Positions 1 to 7,558 of a stretch of DNA of 37,794 nucleotides are shown piece by piece (the first letter of the stretch is position 1; every line of letters begins with the position of its first letter). Location of the stretch: contig JAKSTG010000027.1 in NCBI GenBank assembly GCA_024402695.1, positions 1 to 37,794 on the forward strand, written 5' to 3'. The DNA is from Treponema sp. Its GTDB lineage: Bacteria; Spirochaetota; Spirochaetia; Treponematales; Treponemataceae. The translations under genes and the position numbers were made by a program. Under the pieces are notes generated by a model. It worked only from the letters and a program-made list of their open reading frames with translations, was not told the DNA's origin and searched no databases.

Positions 1-839
1 CCAGTTCCAGTCCACTGCCAACCAAAGAAACCGTCTGGTTTAAATTCATTTCCCATAGAAACTGAGTCAGCGTGCTTTGCGATGCCATCACGGACTTCTT
101 TCACTGAAAGTTCTTTGATTCCGTTCCATGATGAGTATTCACAAGCAATACCGATAGAATCAAAAATATCTTTATATGTTTCTTTAAGGGAAGGAACACT
201 TTCGTCAGTCCATAAGGCTGAATTATCTGGAATTATCGGATCAACAGGATCAACAGGATCAACAGGATCAACAGGATCAACAGGATCAACATCTGTTCCT
301 GTATCTGTTGGAACTACAGTAAGTTTGAAATCCTTCAGATATACAGTCAGGGCTTTCAAATCATCTTCTTTGATTCCATAAGTTGAAAGATAGAAAATTG
401 GATCTTCGCCTAGTGTTACTGTTTTTGTTTCAGAAACTGTTGTCCACTTATTGGATAATTCAGTTGAAAATAAAACAGGATAAGCGGCAGCTCCCTCTAC
501 TTTGTGGTTTATCTGCCAATTCAAACTAACCTGGTAATTGTTGTTTGTGCTGTGGACCAGTCCGATTTTTGTTGAGAGTGTAATCTTTACTTCTTTGTTC
601 GCATACTTTGAAAGGTCTTCAGTAAGGATTTCCCATGATTTTTCTGAGCAGTCAATTTCTTTTGTGTAATCAGAAAACGCATTTTGATCTGAGTTCTGAT
701 TATTATTGCCCTCATTTTCTCCCGCTGGATTGTTGTTGTTTCCGCCGCCTGAAGTTGAAGGGCTACAGCCGGTAAGTAAGAGTGGAAGGGTCATGAACAG
801 GAGAGCTGCTGTTCTAAGTAAAAAAATTGTTTTCTTCAT
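1..839 (-). CDS. GH10 endo-1,4-beta-xylanase lipoprotein, partial (runs off left edge)
   Basis: I translated this by hand from the ATG at 839, which has an AGAGG ribosome binding site about 7 nt upstream. Residues 1-25 form a lipoprotein signal peptide ending in the lipobox LLTGC, so the enzyme should be lipid-anchored. An Asn/Gly/Gln-rich spacer follows, then a beta-rich region (about 57-176) that could be a carbohydrate-binding module; its ending LKDFKLTV resembles CBM4/9/22-type domains. A (VDP)6 linker (about 184-201) precedes the start of a GH10 catalytic domain: SLKETYKDIF, IAKHADSVS and GNEFKPD match the first strands of family 10 xylanases. The catalytic glutamates lie beyond the window, so activity cannot be verified. 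GH10 enzymes cleave xylan backbones, which fits a plant-fibre-degrading treponeme. Family call fairly sure, module call tentative. Confidence 0.82.
   Translation of the reverse strand, partial: MKKTIFLLRTAALLFMTLPLLLTGCSPSTSGGGNNNNPAGENEGNNNQNSDQNAFSDYTKEIDCSEKSWEILTEDLSKYANKEVKITLSTKIGLVHSTNNNYQVSLNWQINHKVEGAAAYPVLFSTELSNKWTTVSETKTVTLGEDPIFYLSTYGIKEDDLKALTVYLKDFKLTVVPTDTGTDVDPVDPVDPVDPVDPVDPIIPDNSALWTDESVPSLKETYKDIFDSIGIACEYSSWNGIKELSVKEVRDGIAKHADSVSMGNEFKPDGFFGWQWTGT
238..291. repeat. Six perfect tandem copies of a 9-bp unit (VDP linker)
   Basis: The unit GGATCAACA occurs six times without interruption. On the minus strand it encodes consecutive Val-Asp-Pro triplets joining the N-terminal module of the xylanase to its catalytic domain. 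The unit is a multiple of three, so slippage would change linker length without shifting frame. Confidence 0.95.
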
Positions 840-871
840 TCATATACCTCTAAAATGGAGATTTTGGATAT

Positions 872-899
872 ATTTTAACGTGAATAACAAATTTTTCAA
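872..899 (-). promoter_or_regulatory. Putative promoter of the xylanase gene
   Basis: On the minus strand TTGAAA (899-894) is followed after 16 bp by TAAAAT (877-872), placing the start of transcription about 25 bp before the ATG at 839. The region is very AT-rich, so the match is suggestive only. Confidence 0.4.
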
Positions 900-914
900 T
901 AGGAATTTTTCAAT

Positions 915-928
915 TGAAATCGTTTTCG
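915..928. promoter_or_regulatory. Cre-like (LacI/CcpA-type) operator upstream of xylanase
   Basis: TGAAATCGTTTTCG matches the LacI/CcpA-type consensus TGWAANCGNTNWCA at 13 of 14 positions and is an imperfect palindrome centred on CG. It lies about 15 bp upstream of the proposed -35 of the xylanase gene. A perfect 12-bp palindrome TTTCAATTGAAA (908-919) overlaps it, and AATTTTTCAAT is repeated at 890-900 and 904-914. Which regulator binds is unknown. Confidence 0.4.
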
Positions 929-967
929 AGAAGAAAAATCAGGGTTTTTTGAAGCTTTTTTGAGAAA

Positions 968-2299
968 CTACCAGTCTCGCTGGATATATGTGGCTCTTGG
1001 ACGGGCGGTAATATCTACACGACGGTTCTGGGCACGGCCTTCTTCTGTAGCGTTTGTTGCCACAGGTCTTGTTCCGCCGTAACCTTTGTAGGTAAAAAGT
1101 TCCTTGTCCAGTCCTTCCGCAATAAGGCTGTTCATAACGGTTCTTGTTCTTTCAATTGAAAGGTTCAGCTGTCCTACAGGTTTTCCTACATCAGCTGTGT
1201 GGCCTTCTACAAGAACTGTATAGCTGTTGTCGTTGATGATTTCGCCAAGCATTTCTGCGATCTTGCGGATTCGGCTTGATTCTCCAGGAAGAAGAACATC
1301 AGAGTCAGGGTAGAATTTAAGGTCGACAGAGAAAAGAATACCGTTCAGGCTGTCGCTGACAATAATGTCGTCAACCTTGTTTTCGTACATGTACTGTTTT
1401 ACTGTGTTGTATTTTACGTAGTATTCCTTGTCTTTCTGAGGAGCCGTTACTTTGTAGATAAGGTTTTCTTTGTCCAGAAGGATTACGACTTTTCCTTCGT
1501 TAAGAAGTTTTACGTTTTCCGGAACAGTAAGGATTTTCAGGGCATCAGAATGTTTGATTACAGGATCTGTTCTGTTTCTTCCATAAACCTGAGTTGCACG
1601 GATATAAAGGGCATCATAGCCGATTGTGTCTTCGTAGCGGTGGAAATCATCAGAATAATCATATCTGACAATTCCTTTTGAAAGAGCCTGTGAGGCATTA
1701 ACCATGTTCTTTTCGTAGACCACATTCATTTCTTCATCCCAGACTGTAGGGAAGAAGGAAGGATAGATGTCACTTTTTACGTATTCTCCGTGAACAGGAC
1801 GTGCTCCACGGGCATCGATGATGATACCTGAATAAGGGCGCGAAGGAATATCTGTTACAGGAGTTTCCGGTTTGTATCCCAGTTTGTTTTTGATGAAAAC
1901 TGATGAGATTGAATCTATGTTCAGGGTGTTTGTTGTCTTAAGTTTCTTTGTGTCGTGGGAAAGGATTTCCGGAGTTGTTTTTCCGTCTTCAATTACCTGG
2001 GCAATGTAATCAAGAGTAATGTTGTTCAGAACAACCTGGTCGCCGAGAGTTTCTCTGTTGTCTACAAAAAGGGTAAGGAGAGGGCGCTGAATCAGTTCCG
2101 GAGTTTTTGTTCTGAGCTGCATTGTTGCAGTTTTTTTACCCGAAGGCATTATAAGGCCAGCAGAAACTGTATCAAGAGTGATATTTGAAGTAAAAGTCTT
2201 TGTTGTCCAGTCAATTTCTGAAACTGATTCTATGGTCTGGGCACTTAAAGCCGCACAAAAGAGAAGCGGTAAAACACAAACTAAATTAAGTCTTTTCAT
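968..2299 (-). CDS. OmpA-family C-terminal domain periplasmic protein
   Basis: The 443-residue protein has an N-terminal signal peptide (hydrophobic core VCVLPLLFCAALSA), a long mixed alpha/beta region of about 300 residues I cannot assign, and a C-terminal OmpA-type peptidoglycan-binding domain from roughly 315 onward. Within it VEGHTADVG, LSIERTRTVM and GRAQNRRVDI match the family core, including the Asp and Arg that grip the diamino acid of peptidoglycan. The multi-domain layout recalls T. pallidum Tp0624; that comparison is from memory. It probably tethers envelope components to the cell wall in the periplasm. It is the last gene of a three-gene minus-strand operon, 17 nt after the LysM transglycosylase. 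A GTG at 2302 directly precedes the chosen ATG and could also serve. Confidence 0.88.
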   Translation of the reverse strand: MKRLNLVCVLPLLFCAALSAQTIESVSEIDWTTKTFTSNITLDTVSAGLIMPSGKKTATMQLRTKTPELIQRPLLTLFVDNRETLGDQVVLNNITLDYIAQVIEDGKTTPEILSHDTKKLKTTNTLNIDSISSVFIKNKLGYKPETPVTDIPSRPYSGIIIDARGARPVHGEYVKSDIYPSFFPTVWDEEMNVVYEKNMVNASQALSKGIVRYDYSDDFHRYEDTIGYDALYIRATQVYGRNRTDPVIKHSDALKILTVPENVKLLNEGKVVILLDKENLIYKVTAPQKDKEYYVKYNTVKQYMYENKVDDIIVSDSLNGILFSVDLKFYPDSDVLLPGESSRIRKIAEMLGEIINDNSYTVLVEGHTADVGKPVGQLNLSIERTRTVMNSLIAEGLDKELFTYKGYGGTRPVATNATEEGRAQNRRVDITARPRATYIQRDW

Positions 2300-2316
2300 C
2301 ACTTCTTTTTCGGCAT

Positions 2317-3462
2317 TTATTTGCTTGGAATGTAGAGAATTTTTCCGATTTTAAGGATTGCGTTTTCCTGGATGCCGTTTGTGTCACAGATTGCCTGAAC
2401 GGTGACTCCGAATCTGCGGCTGATGGACCAGAGGGAATCTCCCTGAACAACCTTGTACTGGAACGGGAATTCAATAGGTTTAAGCTCGCTTATGACCTGT
2501 TCACAGGTGGTTTTCATTCCAAGAGGAACACGGATATTGTATTTTGTTGCCGGTGGAGTAAAGCCTTTTGTAAGGGCTGGATTCAGACGTTTAAGATGGC
2601 GTTCATCAATTCTCATGTTTCTTGCGATTTCGCTGATGGAATAAGGTTTTTGAACCTGTACATAATCAAAAATTCCGTCCCGTTCTGTGGCAAGAACCTC
2701 AAATTCTTCGCTGTGGTCCGGAAGATCAATTTCGTAGTAATCCGAGTTCAAAGCCAGGTCGGCAATGGCTATGAGTTTAGGTACATATTCTTTTGTCTGG
2801 GAAGAAAGAAATCCGTTCTCTGCAAGATACCAGAAATCTCTGCTTTCGCCGCGTCTTATGGCCTTGCTCATGGCTCCCACGCCACAGTTATAGGCACCGA
2901 TTGCCAGAAGCCAGTCATTGAAGACCTTGTAATTGTCCTGAAGCTTAGAAAGTCCGCCTTCAGTAGATCTCCATGGATCCAGTCTTTCATCTACATATTC
3001 GTTGAGGGTAAGGAAAGGTCTTACAGAGTTTTCCATAAACTGCCACATTCCTAAAGCCCCTGATTTTGACTTTGCCGAAGTCTTGTAACCGGATTCAACT
3101 ACAGGAAGATACTCCAGTTCTCCCGGAACCTGACGGTCCTGGACTGTTTTTCGGACAAAAAGCCGGTATTCCATGGCATATTCAAGGATATCGTGAAGTA
3201 GTTTGACCCTTTTTTCTGAGGAAAGGTAATATTTACGCCAGGCTTCTACTTCAGGTCTGTCTGTGTATTCCGCAATAAGGGGGAAAAAGGTTCCATCATC
3301 TTCAGCCACATATTCTTCGTCGGTTTCAGCAGTTTCTGCTTCTGCCTGTAATGCTTCAGTTTCTGTATCGGTTACCGGAACCTCAGCTTCCTGTGCGTTC
3401 AGAATAAAAGAAAGAGAAAAGAAGATAAAAATAGCCGGAAGGATTCTGGAACGGAGTCTCAT
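2317..3462 (-). CDS. LysM-containing lytic murein transglycosylase (MltD-like)
   Basis: The 381-residue exported protein has a signal peptide (ILPAIFIFFSLSFILNAQ) and an acidic Glu/Thr-rich spacer (about 24-56). An SLT goose-type lysozyme domain follows: LPVVESGY with the presumed catalytic Glu at about 123, GALGMWQFM, and AIGAYNCGVG. A degenerate LysM-like segment (YSISEIARNM) and a clear C-terminal LysM (about 338-381, VVQGDSLWSISRRF to ILYIPSK) bind peptidoglycan. The domain order is that of MltD, which cleaves glycan strands to 1,6-anhydro products. I chose the start at 3462, where the upstream stop and this ATG share a base (TAATG), implying translational coupling. A longer start at 3495 would put a charged extension before the signal peptide and overlap the neighbour by 34 nt. 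The missing lipobox suggests a soluble periplasmic form. Confidence 0.9.
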   Translation of the reverse strand: MRLRSRILPAIFIFFSLSFILNAQEAEVPVTDTETEALQAEAETAETDEEYVAEDDGTFFPLIAEYTDRPEVEAWRKYYLSSEKRVKLLHDILEYAMEYRLFVRKTVQDRQVPGELEYLPVVESGYKTSAKSKSGALGMWQFMENSVRPFLTLNEYVDERLDPWRSTEGGLSKLQDNYKVFNDWLLAIGAYNCGVGAMSKAIRRGESRDFWYLAENGFLSSQTKEYVPKLIAIADLALNSDYYEIDLPDHSEEFEVLATERDGIFDYVQVQKPYSISEIARNMRIDERHLKRLNPALTKGFTPPATKYNIRVPLGMKTTCEQVISELKPIEFPFQYKVVQGDSLWSISRRFGVTVQAICDTNGIQENAILKIGKILYIPSK

Positions 3463-4499
3463 TACAGCTTGTTTCCAAAGTAAATACCTGCCCATTCCCA
3501 GTTACCGTTGATATCCGGATCAAGAGGGAAGTTTACCTTTCTGAAATAAAGGTACCAGGTGTTTACGTAAGTACTCCATCCCCAGGTACGGAGATAGGCT
3601 TCGTTTTCATTTGATGATTCATCCAGTTCTTCTGCAAAGCGGATGCGGTTTCCGCGCATGTAATCGTGCATACTGAATTCTGTCTGGGAGTTGGCGTCGT
3701 TTTCGTCCTGTTTCCATGACATTGAGAAGAAGTTAACCTGTGAACGGTATTTGTCCAGCCTTCTCCAGTCATAGTTGCGGATTGCCTTTTTTACGGCGGC
3801 TTCAAGTTCCGCCAGGCTTTCAAAAGTCCAGTCTTTTGAGGAGTTGTTGAAGTCAATGAGGTGGCGTGCATTCTTATATGCATCTGGTTCGCCCGGAATC
3901 TGGATAGTTGTAGCATCCGGCTGGTTTAAAAAGAGTTCAGAGGTTTTGAGGGCCAGGTTCCACTGACTGTCTTTTTCGTATTCTGTGGCAAGTCGCAGAT
4001 AAAGTTCTGTTTTGTTGATGTCATTCGGGAATCGGTTGATCAGTTCGTTGAAATATTTGATTCGGTTTTTAGGAGTCTTACTGATCTGAATAAGGTTCTG
4101 AAGACAGATGAAGTGAATGGATTTTCCTTTTACCAGGAGATCAGAATACTGGCGCAGAATACGGTCAAAATAGTATTCGGCAACCGGTTCAGCGTTCAAA
4201 GAAAGGTAGGAATAGGCTGTCATGAGCATCCAGTAGGCGTTGTATTTGTCTTCCGGATTGTTTTCTACCCAGTCATTAAGGAAGAGGATTGTTCCGTGAA
4301 AATCTTTTGTGTGAAGAAGATTGTTTGCCATCTGGTTTACAATGGCGTATTTCTGTTCAGGACTCAGATTTGTGTCCTGAAGAAGGATTTCGAGCTGTTT
4401 CTGGGTTTCCTGGACATTCTGAATGGTTTCATCAGGTTTTGCACATGAAAAGAGAGAAAAACAAAGTGTAACCAGGAGTATGTATAACATTTTTTTCAT
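3462..4499 (-). CDS. Lipoprotein with TPR-like helical repeats
   Basis: This 345-residue protein starts MKKMLYILLVTLCFSLFSC, a lipoprotein signal whose lipobox LFSC places the modified Cys at 19. The rest is helical. The segments YWMLMTAYSYLSLN, YFDRILRQYSD and LYLRLATEYEKDSQWNLALKTSELFL look like degenerate tetratricopeptide repeats, a protein-docking fold. The C-terminal third (WSTYVNTWYLYFRKV, NGNWEWAGIYFG) is rich in Trp and Tyr and unassigned. It is the first gene of the operon with the transglycosylase and OmpA-domain protein, so it may scaffold cell-wall remodelling; that role is inferred from context. The start at 4499 gives a standard lipoprotein signal. The frame opens at 4517, but that ATG lies inside a TATGAT sequence and has no ribosome binding site. 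Confidence 0.78.
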   Translation of the reverse strand: MKKMLYILLVTLCFSLFSCAKPDETIQNVQETQKQLEILLQDTNLSPEQKYAIVNQMANNLLHTKDFHGTILFLNDWVENNPEDKYNAYWMLMTAYSYLSLNAEPVAEYYFDRILRQYSDLLVKGKSIHFICLQNLIQISKTPKNRIKYFNELINRFPNDINKTELYLRLATEYEKDSQWNLALKTSELFLNQPDATTIQIPGEPDAYKNARHLIDFNNSSKDWTFESLAELEAAVKKAIRNYDWRRLDKYRSQVNFFSMSWKQDENDANSQTEFSMHDYMRGNRIRFAEELDESSNENEAYLRTWGWSTYVNTWYLYFRKVNFPLDPDINGNWEWAGIYFGNKL

Positions 4500-4550
4500 A
4501 CAGACTAAACTTATCATAAGGTATTTATATTGTAAATAATAGGATTTTGT

Positions 4551-5141
4551 ATGATAATTGATGATATGAAAAGGCTCCCGACATCACTTTTAAATTTCCT
4601 TCTTGCATGCGGTATTCTCTTTGTTTTTGGTGGATTTCTTCTTTTTGTGTTCGCAATCGAACATAATCATGATCATTTTTTCCAGTTCTGGCCCTTTTTT
4701 ATTACTATTTCCGGAATGCTCATTACGTATTTCTCTGTGGCCTTTTTCAAGAAATCTCATCTGCTTTTTACTGGAATAATGCTGGGGTTAAGCGGTTGTT
4801 TTTCTGTGTTCGTAACCCGTGATATTACCACTTTGGGCTGGCATGAGCTTTGGCCTGTTTTCCTTTTTATTTGTGCAATCTCTCTCTTCCTTTCCTGCAT
4901 CTACAGATTCAAGAAAATCAGACCTAATTACTTTGTGCCTTCAATGGTGATGGTATTTCTTGGAATCGTATTCTTACTTTTCTCTCTCGATATTATAAAA
5001 ATGTCTTTTGCTTCTTTTGTGTTCATTACGGGACCATTCCTTCTGTTTTTCGGAGGAATTGCTGTTGTGGTTCTCTACTTTGTTCAGAGTACACACAGAG
5101 AACTTGTCATTCCGGAAGAAGATGCCGATAACGAAGATTGA
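4551..5141 (+). CDS. Six-helix integral membrane protein, unknown function
   Basis: The 196-residue product is almost entirely hydrophobic, with six likely transmembrane helices at about 13-35, 46-65, 70-88, 99-117, 129-147 and 153-178. It ends in a short acidic cytoplasmic-type tail (EEDADNED). Short segments such as FWPFFITISGM and ELWPVFLF resemble the paired-helix pattern of LiaF/DUF5668-type proteins, but I cannot assign the family. TAGGA about 7 nt before the ATG supports the start. It diverges from the envelope operon across a 51-bp gap and is followed 20 nt later by the TPR protein gene, so the two are probably co-transcribed. Confidence 0.72.
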   Translation: MIIDDMKRLPTSLLNFLLACGILFVFGGFLLFVFAIEHNHDHFFQFWPFFITISGMLITYFSVAFFKKSHLLFTGIMLGLSGCFSVFVTRDITTLGWHELWPVFLFICAISLFLSCIYRFKKIRPNYFVPSMVMVFLGIVFLLFSLDIIKMSFASFVFITGPFLLFFGGIAVVVLYFVQSTHRELVIPEEDADNED

Positions 5142-5161
5142 CAGGATATGATATCTGATTG

Positions 5162-6973
5162 ATGAAACTGACGGGAAAATCTCTCTGTAAATTTCTAGTT
5201 TTCTCTATTGTTCTCTTTGGAGAAGTTATTTTCCCTCCGGAAATTTATTGTGCCTCCAAGCGCAAAAAGAATTCAAAAAATAACGCTCAGGAAGAAATAG
5301 CTGTTGTTTCAGAAAGTGAGATTCCGGGGCAGGGGGATAAGAATGCAGCTTATCCTGATTCTACCGGAACAAAGATTTCAATTCCAAAGAAAAAGAACCA
5401 GTATTTCACAAAAATCGACGAAAGCATTCTTTCAGATATAGAAAACGGTTCACCTTCTTCTATTATAAAAGGGCTCACTGCATTAAGAAAACAGGATTCT
5501 GAATATAAAGATAATGAAAAAGTTCTTGCCTATGTAGGTCTTGAAGTTCTTGCTCTTGTATGGCCTTCTGAAACCTATTCTTTTGAAATTCCTGTAATTG
5601 ATTTCCAGTCTCCTTATACAGGCGCCATCGAATTTGCTCGTAAAGGCTTTTTCGATTCCAGTACGGGAAACACAGATTTCCTTACAAGCATCCTTCCGGC
5701 CCTTGTGCTTACAAATGACCAGGGGCTTTCTGATTACGATCTTGATCAGTGCCGCAACGCTCTTGATGTAGCACGTGAATATAGAAAAGATTCTGTTCTT
5801 CTTGATTATCTTGAAGGACTTTATCTGATGCAGAAAAAGGCATATTCATCGGCAAAGCAGATTTTTGAAAAGCTTTATGTAATGAACCATGATGTTTATG
5901 AAATTGCCTTCCTTTATTCATCAATTAAATATGAACTTCAGGAATATGAATCTTCCTACGAGATTTCTCAAGCTCTTCTTGAAAAGAATCCTGCAAGCAT
6001 GGATCTTCTCCGTCTTAATGCAAAAATCACTTTTGCCCTGAAGAACTATGACATGGCCGAAACTTATGTAGGCCGCGGTCTTCAGCAGATGCCGAACAAT
6101 CTGGAATTCCTTCTTTTCCGCGCAAAAATCCTTATGGAAAAGAAAGATTATATCCATGCCGTAACTCTGCTTGATATGTATGCCCGCCAGAATGACACCA
6201 ATGCAGAATATCTTTTGCTCCGTTCCCGGGTTCAGCTGGACTGGTCAAAGAATACAGCTCTTGCAACTGAAACAATAGAAAAAACTCTTTCACTTTATCC
6301 GGACAATCAGCCGGCTCTGCTTCTTGCTGCACGTATTGCCTCCATGACTGACGCTCCTGTAGCCGGAAAATATGCCGATGAACTGGTTTCCCGAATTCTG
6401 GAAACGGATCCTGACAACGAGGAAGCTCTTGTTTATGCGCTGAATGCTCTGGAACGCCGAAGTCTGTGGCAAAGTGCCTATGAAATCAGTCACCGACTTG
6501 CCCTTAAGGAAACTCTTTCTTCGGATATCGTTGCCAAACATGTAGAAATCTGTCTTCAGCTTGGAAAAACAGGGGAGGCTGTAAATACTGCTTCAAAGGC
6601 ATACGAACAGAATCCTCAGGATGAAACAGTCCTTCAGACTTACATCCTTGCCCAGATTGCCGGCGGAAACAAAAACCAGAGCCTTACACTTATCAATTCT
6701 CTTCTGGAAACCTCTTCGCAGAAGATGAAAAGTTATCTCTATTATAGAAGAAGTTTCCTTCAGGGAACCGAGGCTGCCAGTCTTTCAGATTTGCGCAACA
6801 GCCTTATTTCCAACCCACGAAACAGCGATGCCCTTTTCCGCCTTTATGAAATCTACTTTTCTAAGGAAGATTATAAAAAGGCCCAGTACTATCTGAAACA
6901 GGTAGTAGCCCTGAATCCTAACGATTCTACCTTCAGAAAACTCAACGAATCCCTTACAAAACGCCTTCAATAG
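5162..6973 (+). CDS. Large exported or membrane-anchored TPR protein
   Basis: The roughly 603-residue protein has an N-terminal hydrophobic segment (FLVFSIVLFGEVIF) that should be a signal peptide or anchor, then a basic, low-complexity stretch. From about residue 200 to the end it consists of tetratricopeptide-type helix pairs, for example AKQIFEKLYVMN, AETYVGRGLQQMPNN, ATETIEKTLSLYPDN and AQYYLKQVVALNPND. TPR arrays hold together multi-protein complexes, and the signal places this one in the periplasm or on the membrane. It follows the six-helix membrane protein by 20 nt. A TTG at 5159 directly precedes the ATG, and AGGA lies a rather long 15 nt upstream, so the start is not certain. The specific partner is unknown. 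Confidence 0.82.
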   Translation: MKLTGKSLCKFLVFSIVLFGEVIFPPEIYCASKRKKNSKNNAQEEIAVVSESEIPGQGDKNAAYPDSTGTKISIPKKKNQYFTKIDESILSDIENGSPSSIIKGLTALRKQDSEYKDNEKVLAYVGLEVLALVWPSETYSFEIPVIDFQSPYTGAIEFARKGFFDSSTGNTDFLTSILPALVLTNDQGLSDYDLDQCRNALDVAREYRKDSVLLDYLEGLYLMQKKAYSSAKQIFEKLYVMNHDVYEIAFLYSSIKYELQEYESSYEISQALLEKNPASMDLLRLNAKITFALKNYDMAETYVGRGLQQMPNNLEFLLFRAKILMEKKDYIHAVTLLDMYARQNDTNAEYLLLRSRVQLDWSKNTALATETIEKTLSLYPDNQPALLLAARIASMTDAPVAGKYADELVSRILETDPDNEEALVYALNALERRSLWQSAYEISHRLALKETLSSDIVAKHVEICLQLGKTGEAVNTASKAYEQNPQDETVLQTYILAQIAGGNKNQSLTLINSLLETSSQKMKSYLYYRRSFLQGTEAASLSDLRNSLISNPRNSDALFRLYEIYFSKEDYKKAQYYLKQVVALNPNDSTFRKLNESLTKRLQ

Positions 6974-7018
6974 TCTTATAGGTTGAAAATTCTGCTTTAT
7001 TTTTATCCGGTTACTCGT

Positions 7019-7024
7019 TATAAT
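7019..7024 (+). promoter_or_regulatory. Putative -10 element for yajC-secD-secF
   Basis: A perfect TATAAT lies 70 bp upstream of yajC, in the only sizeable gap before the operon. The -35 at the expected distance is poor (TTTATT). A strong ribosome binding site GGAAGGA (7081-7087) precedes the yajC ATG by 6 nt. Confidence 0.4.
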
Positions 7025-7093
7025 TATTAGACTGATTTTTAAATTAACTTTTAAATTCTCAGATTCTAAAAAAATATACAGGAAGGATTAAAT

Positions 7094-7534
7094 ATGTCTT
7101 TTATCCCGTTCTTACAGGCTGCATCGGCTTCTGCCTCTGGCGGTCTTACTGGTATGTTGTTACCAGTTCTGTTGATCTTCGTAATCATGTATTTTTTCAT
7201 GATTCGTCCACAGAACAAAAAACAGAAGGAAATGGAAAGAATGCTTTCAGCTCTTAAAAAGGGTGACAAAGTAGTAACAATTGGTGGTATCCATGGTGTT
7301 GTTTCTTCTGTAAAAGAAAACACAATTATTGTAAAAGTTGATGACGACTGCAAAATTGAATTCAACCGCACAGCTATTTCTTCTGTAATCGATCCTGAAG
7401 CAGAAGCAAAAGCAAAGGCAGAAAAGGAAGCTAAAGAAGCTGCTGCTGCAGAAAAGAAAGCTGCCAAAGAAGCCAAAAAAAACAAGAAAGCTAACGCTGA
7501 AGAAGCTCCTGCAGCTTCAGAATCAGCAGAATAA
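7094..7534 (+). CDS. yajC: Sec translocon accessory subunit YajC
   Basis: YajC associates with SecDF in the inner membrane. The 146-residue protein has a short N-terminal periplasmic stretch, one transmembrane helix (about 16-36, LLPVLLIFVIMYFFMI) and the family signature RPQNKKQKEMERML. A small soluble domain follows, with GDKVVTIGGIHGVV and VKVDDDCKIEFNRTAISSV. From about residue 105 it carries an Ala/Lys/Glu-rich tail, likely a helix or coiled coil, making it longer than the roughly 110-residue E. coli protein. It heads the secD-secF operon, 24 nt before secD, the standard bacterial order. Confidence 0.96.
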   Translation: MSFIPFLQAASASASGGLTGMLLPVLLIFVIMYFFMIRPQNKKQKEMERMLSALKKGDKVVTIGGIHGVVSSVKENTIIVKVDDDCKIEFNRTAISSVIDPEAEAKAKAEKEAKEAAAAEKKAAKEAKKNKKANAEEAPAASESAE

Positions 7535-7558
7535 ATTAAAAACTGGAGACAAAACAAA

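Noticed and set aside
238..291. Short regular repeats as a possible CRISPR array
   Set aside because: The units are 9 bp, directly adjacent with no spacers, and encode a protein linker in frame.
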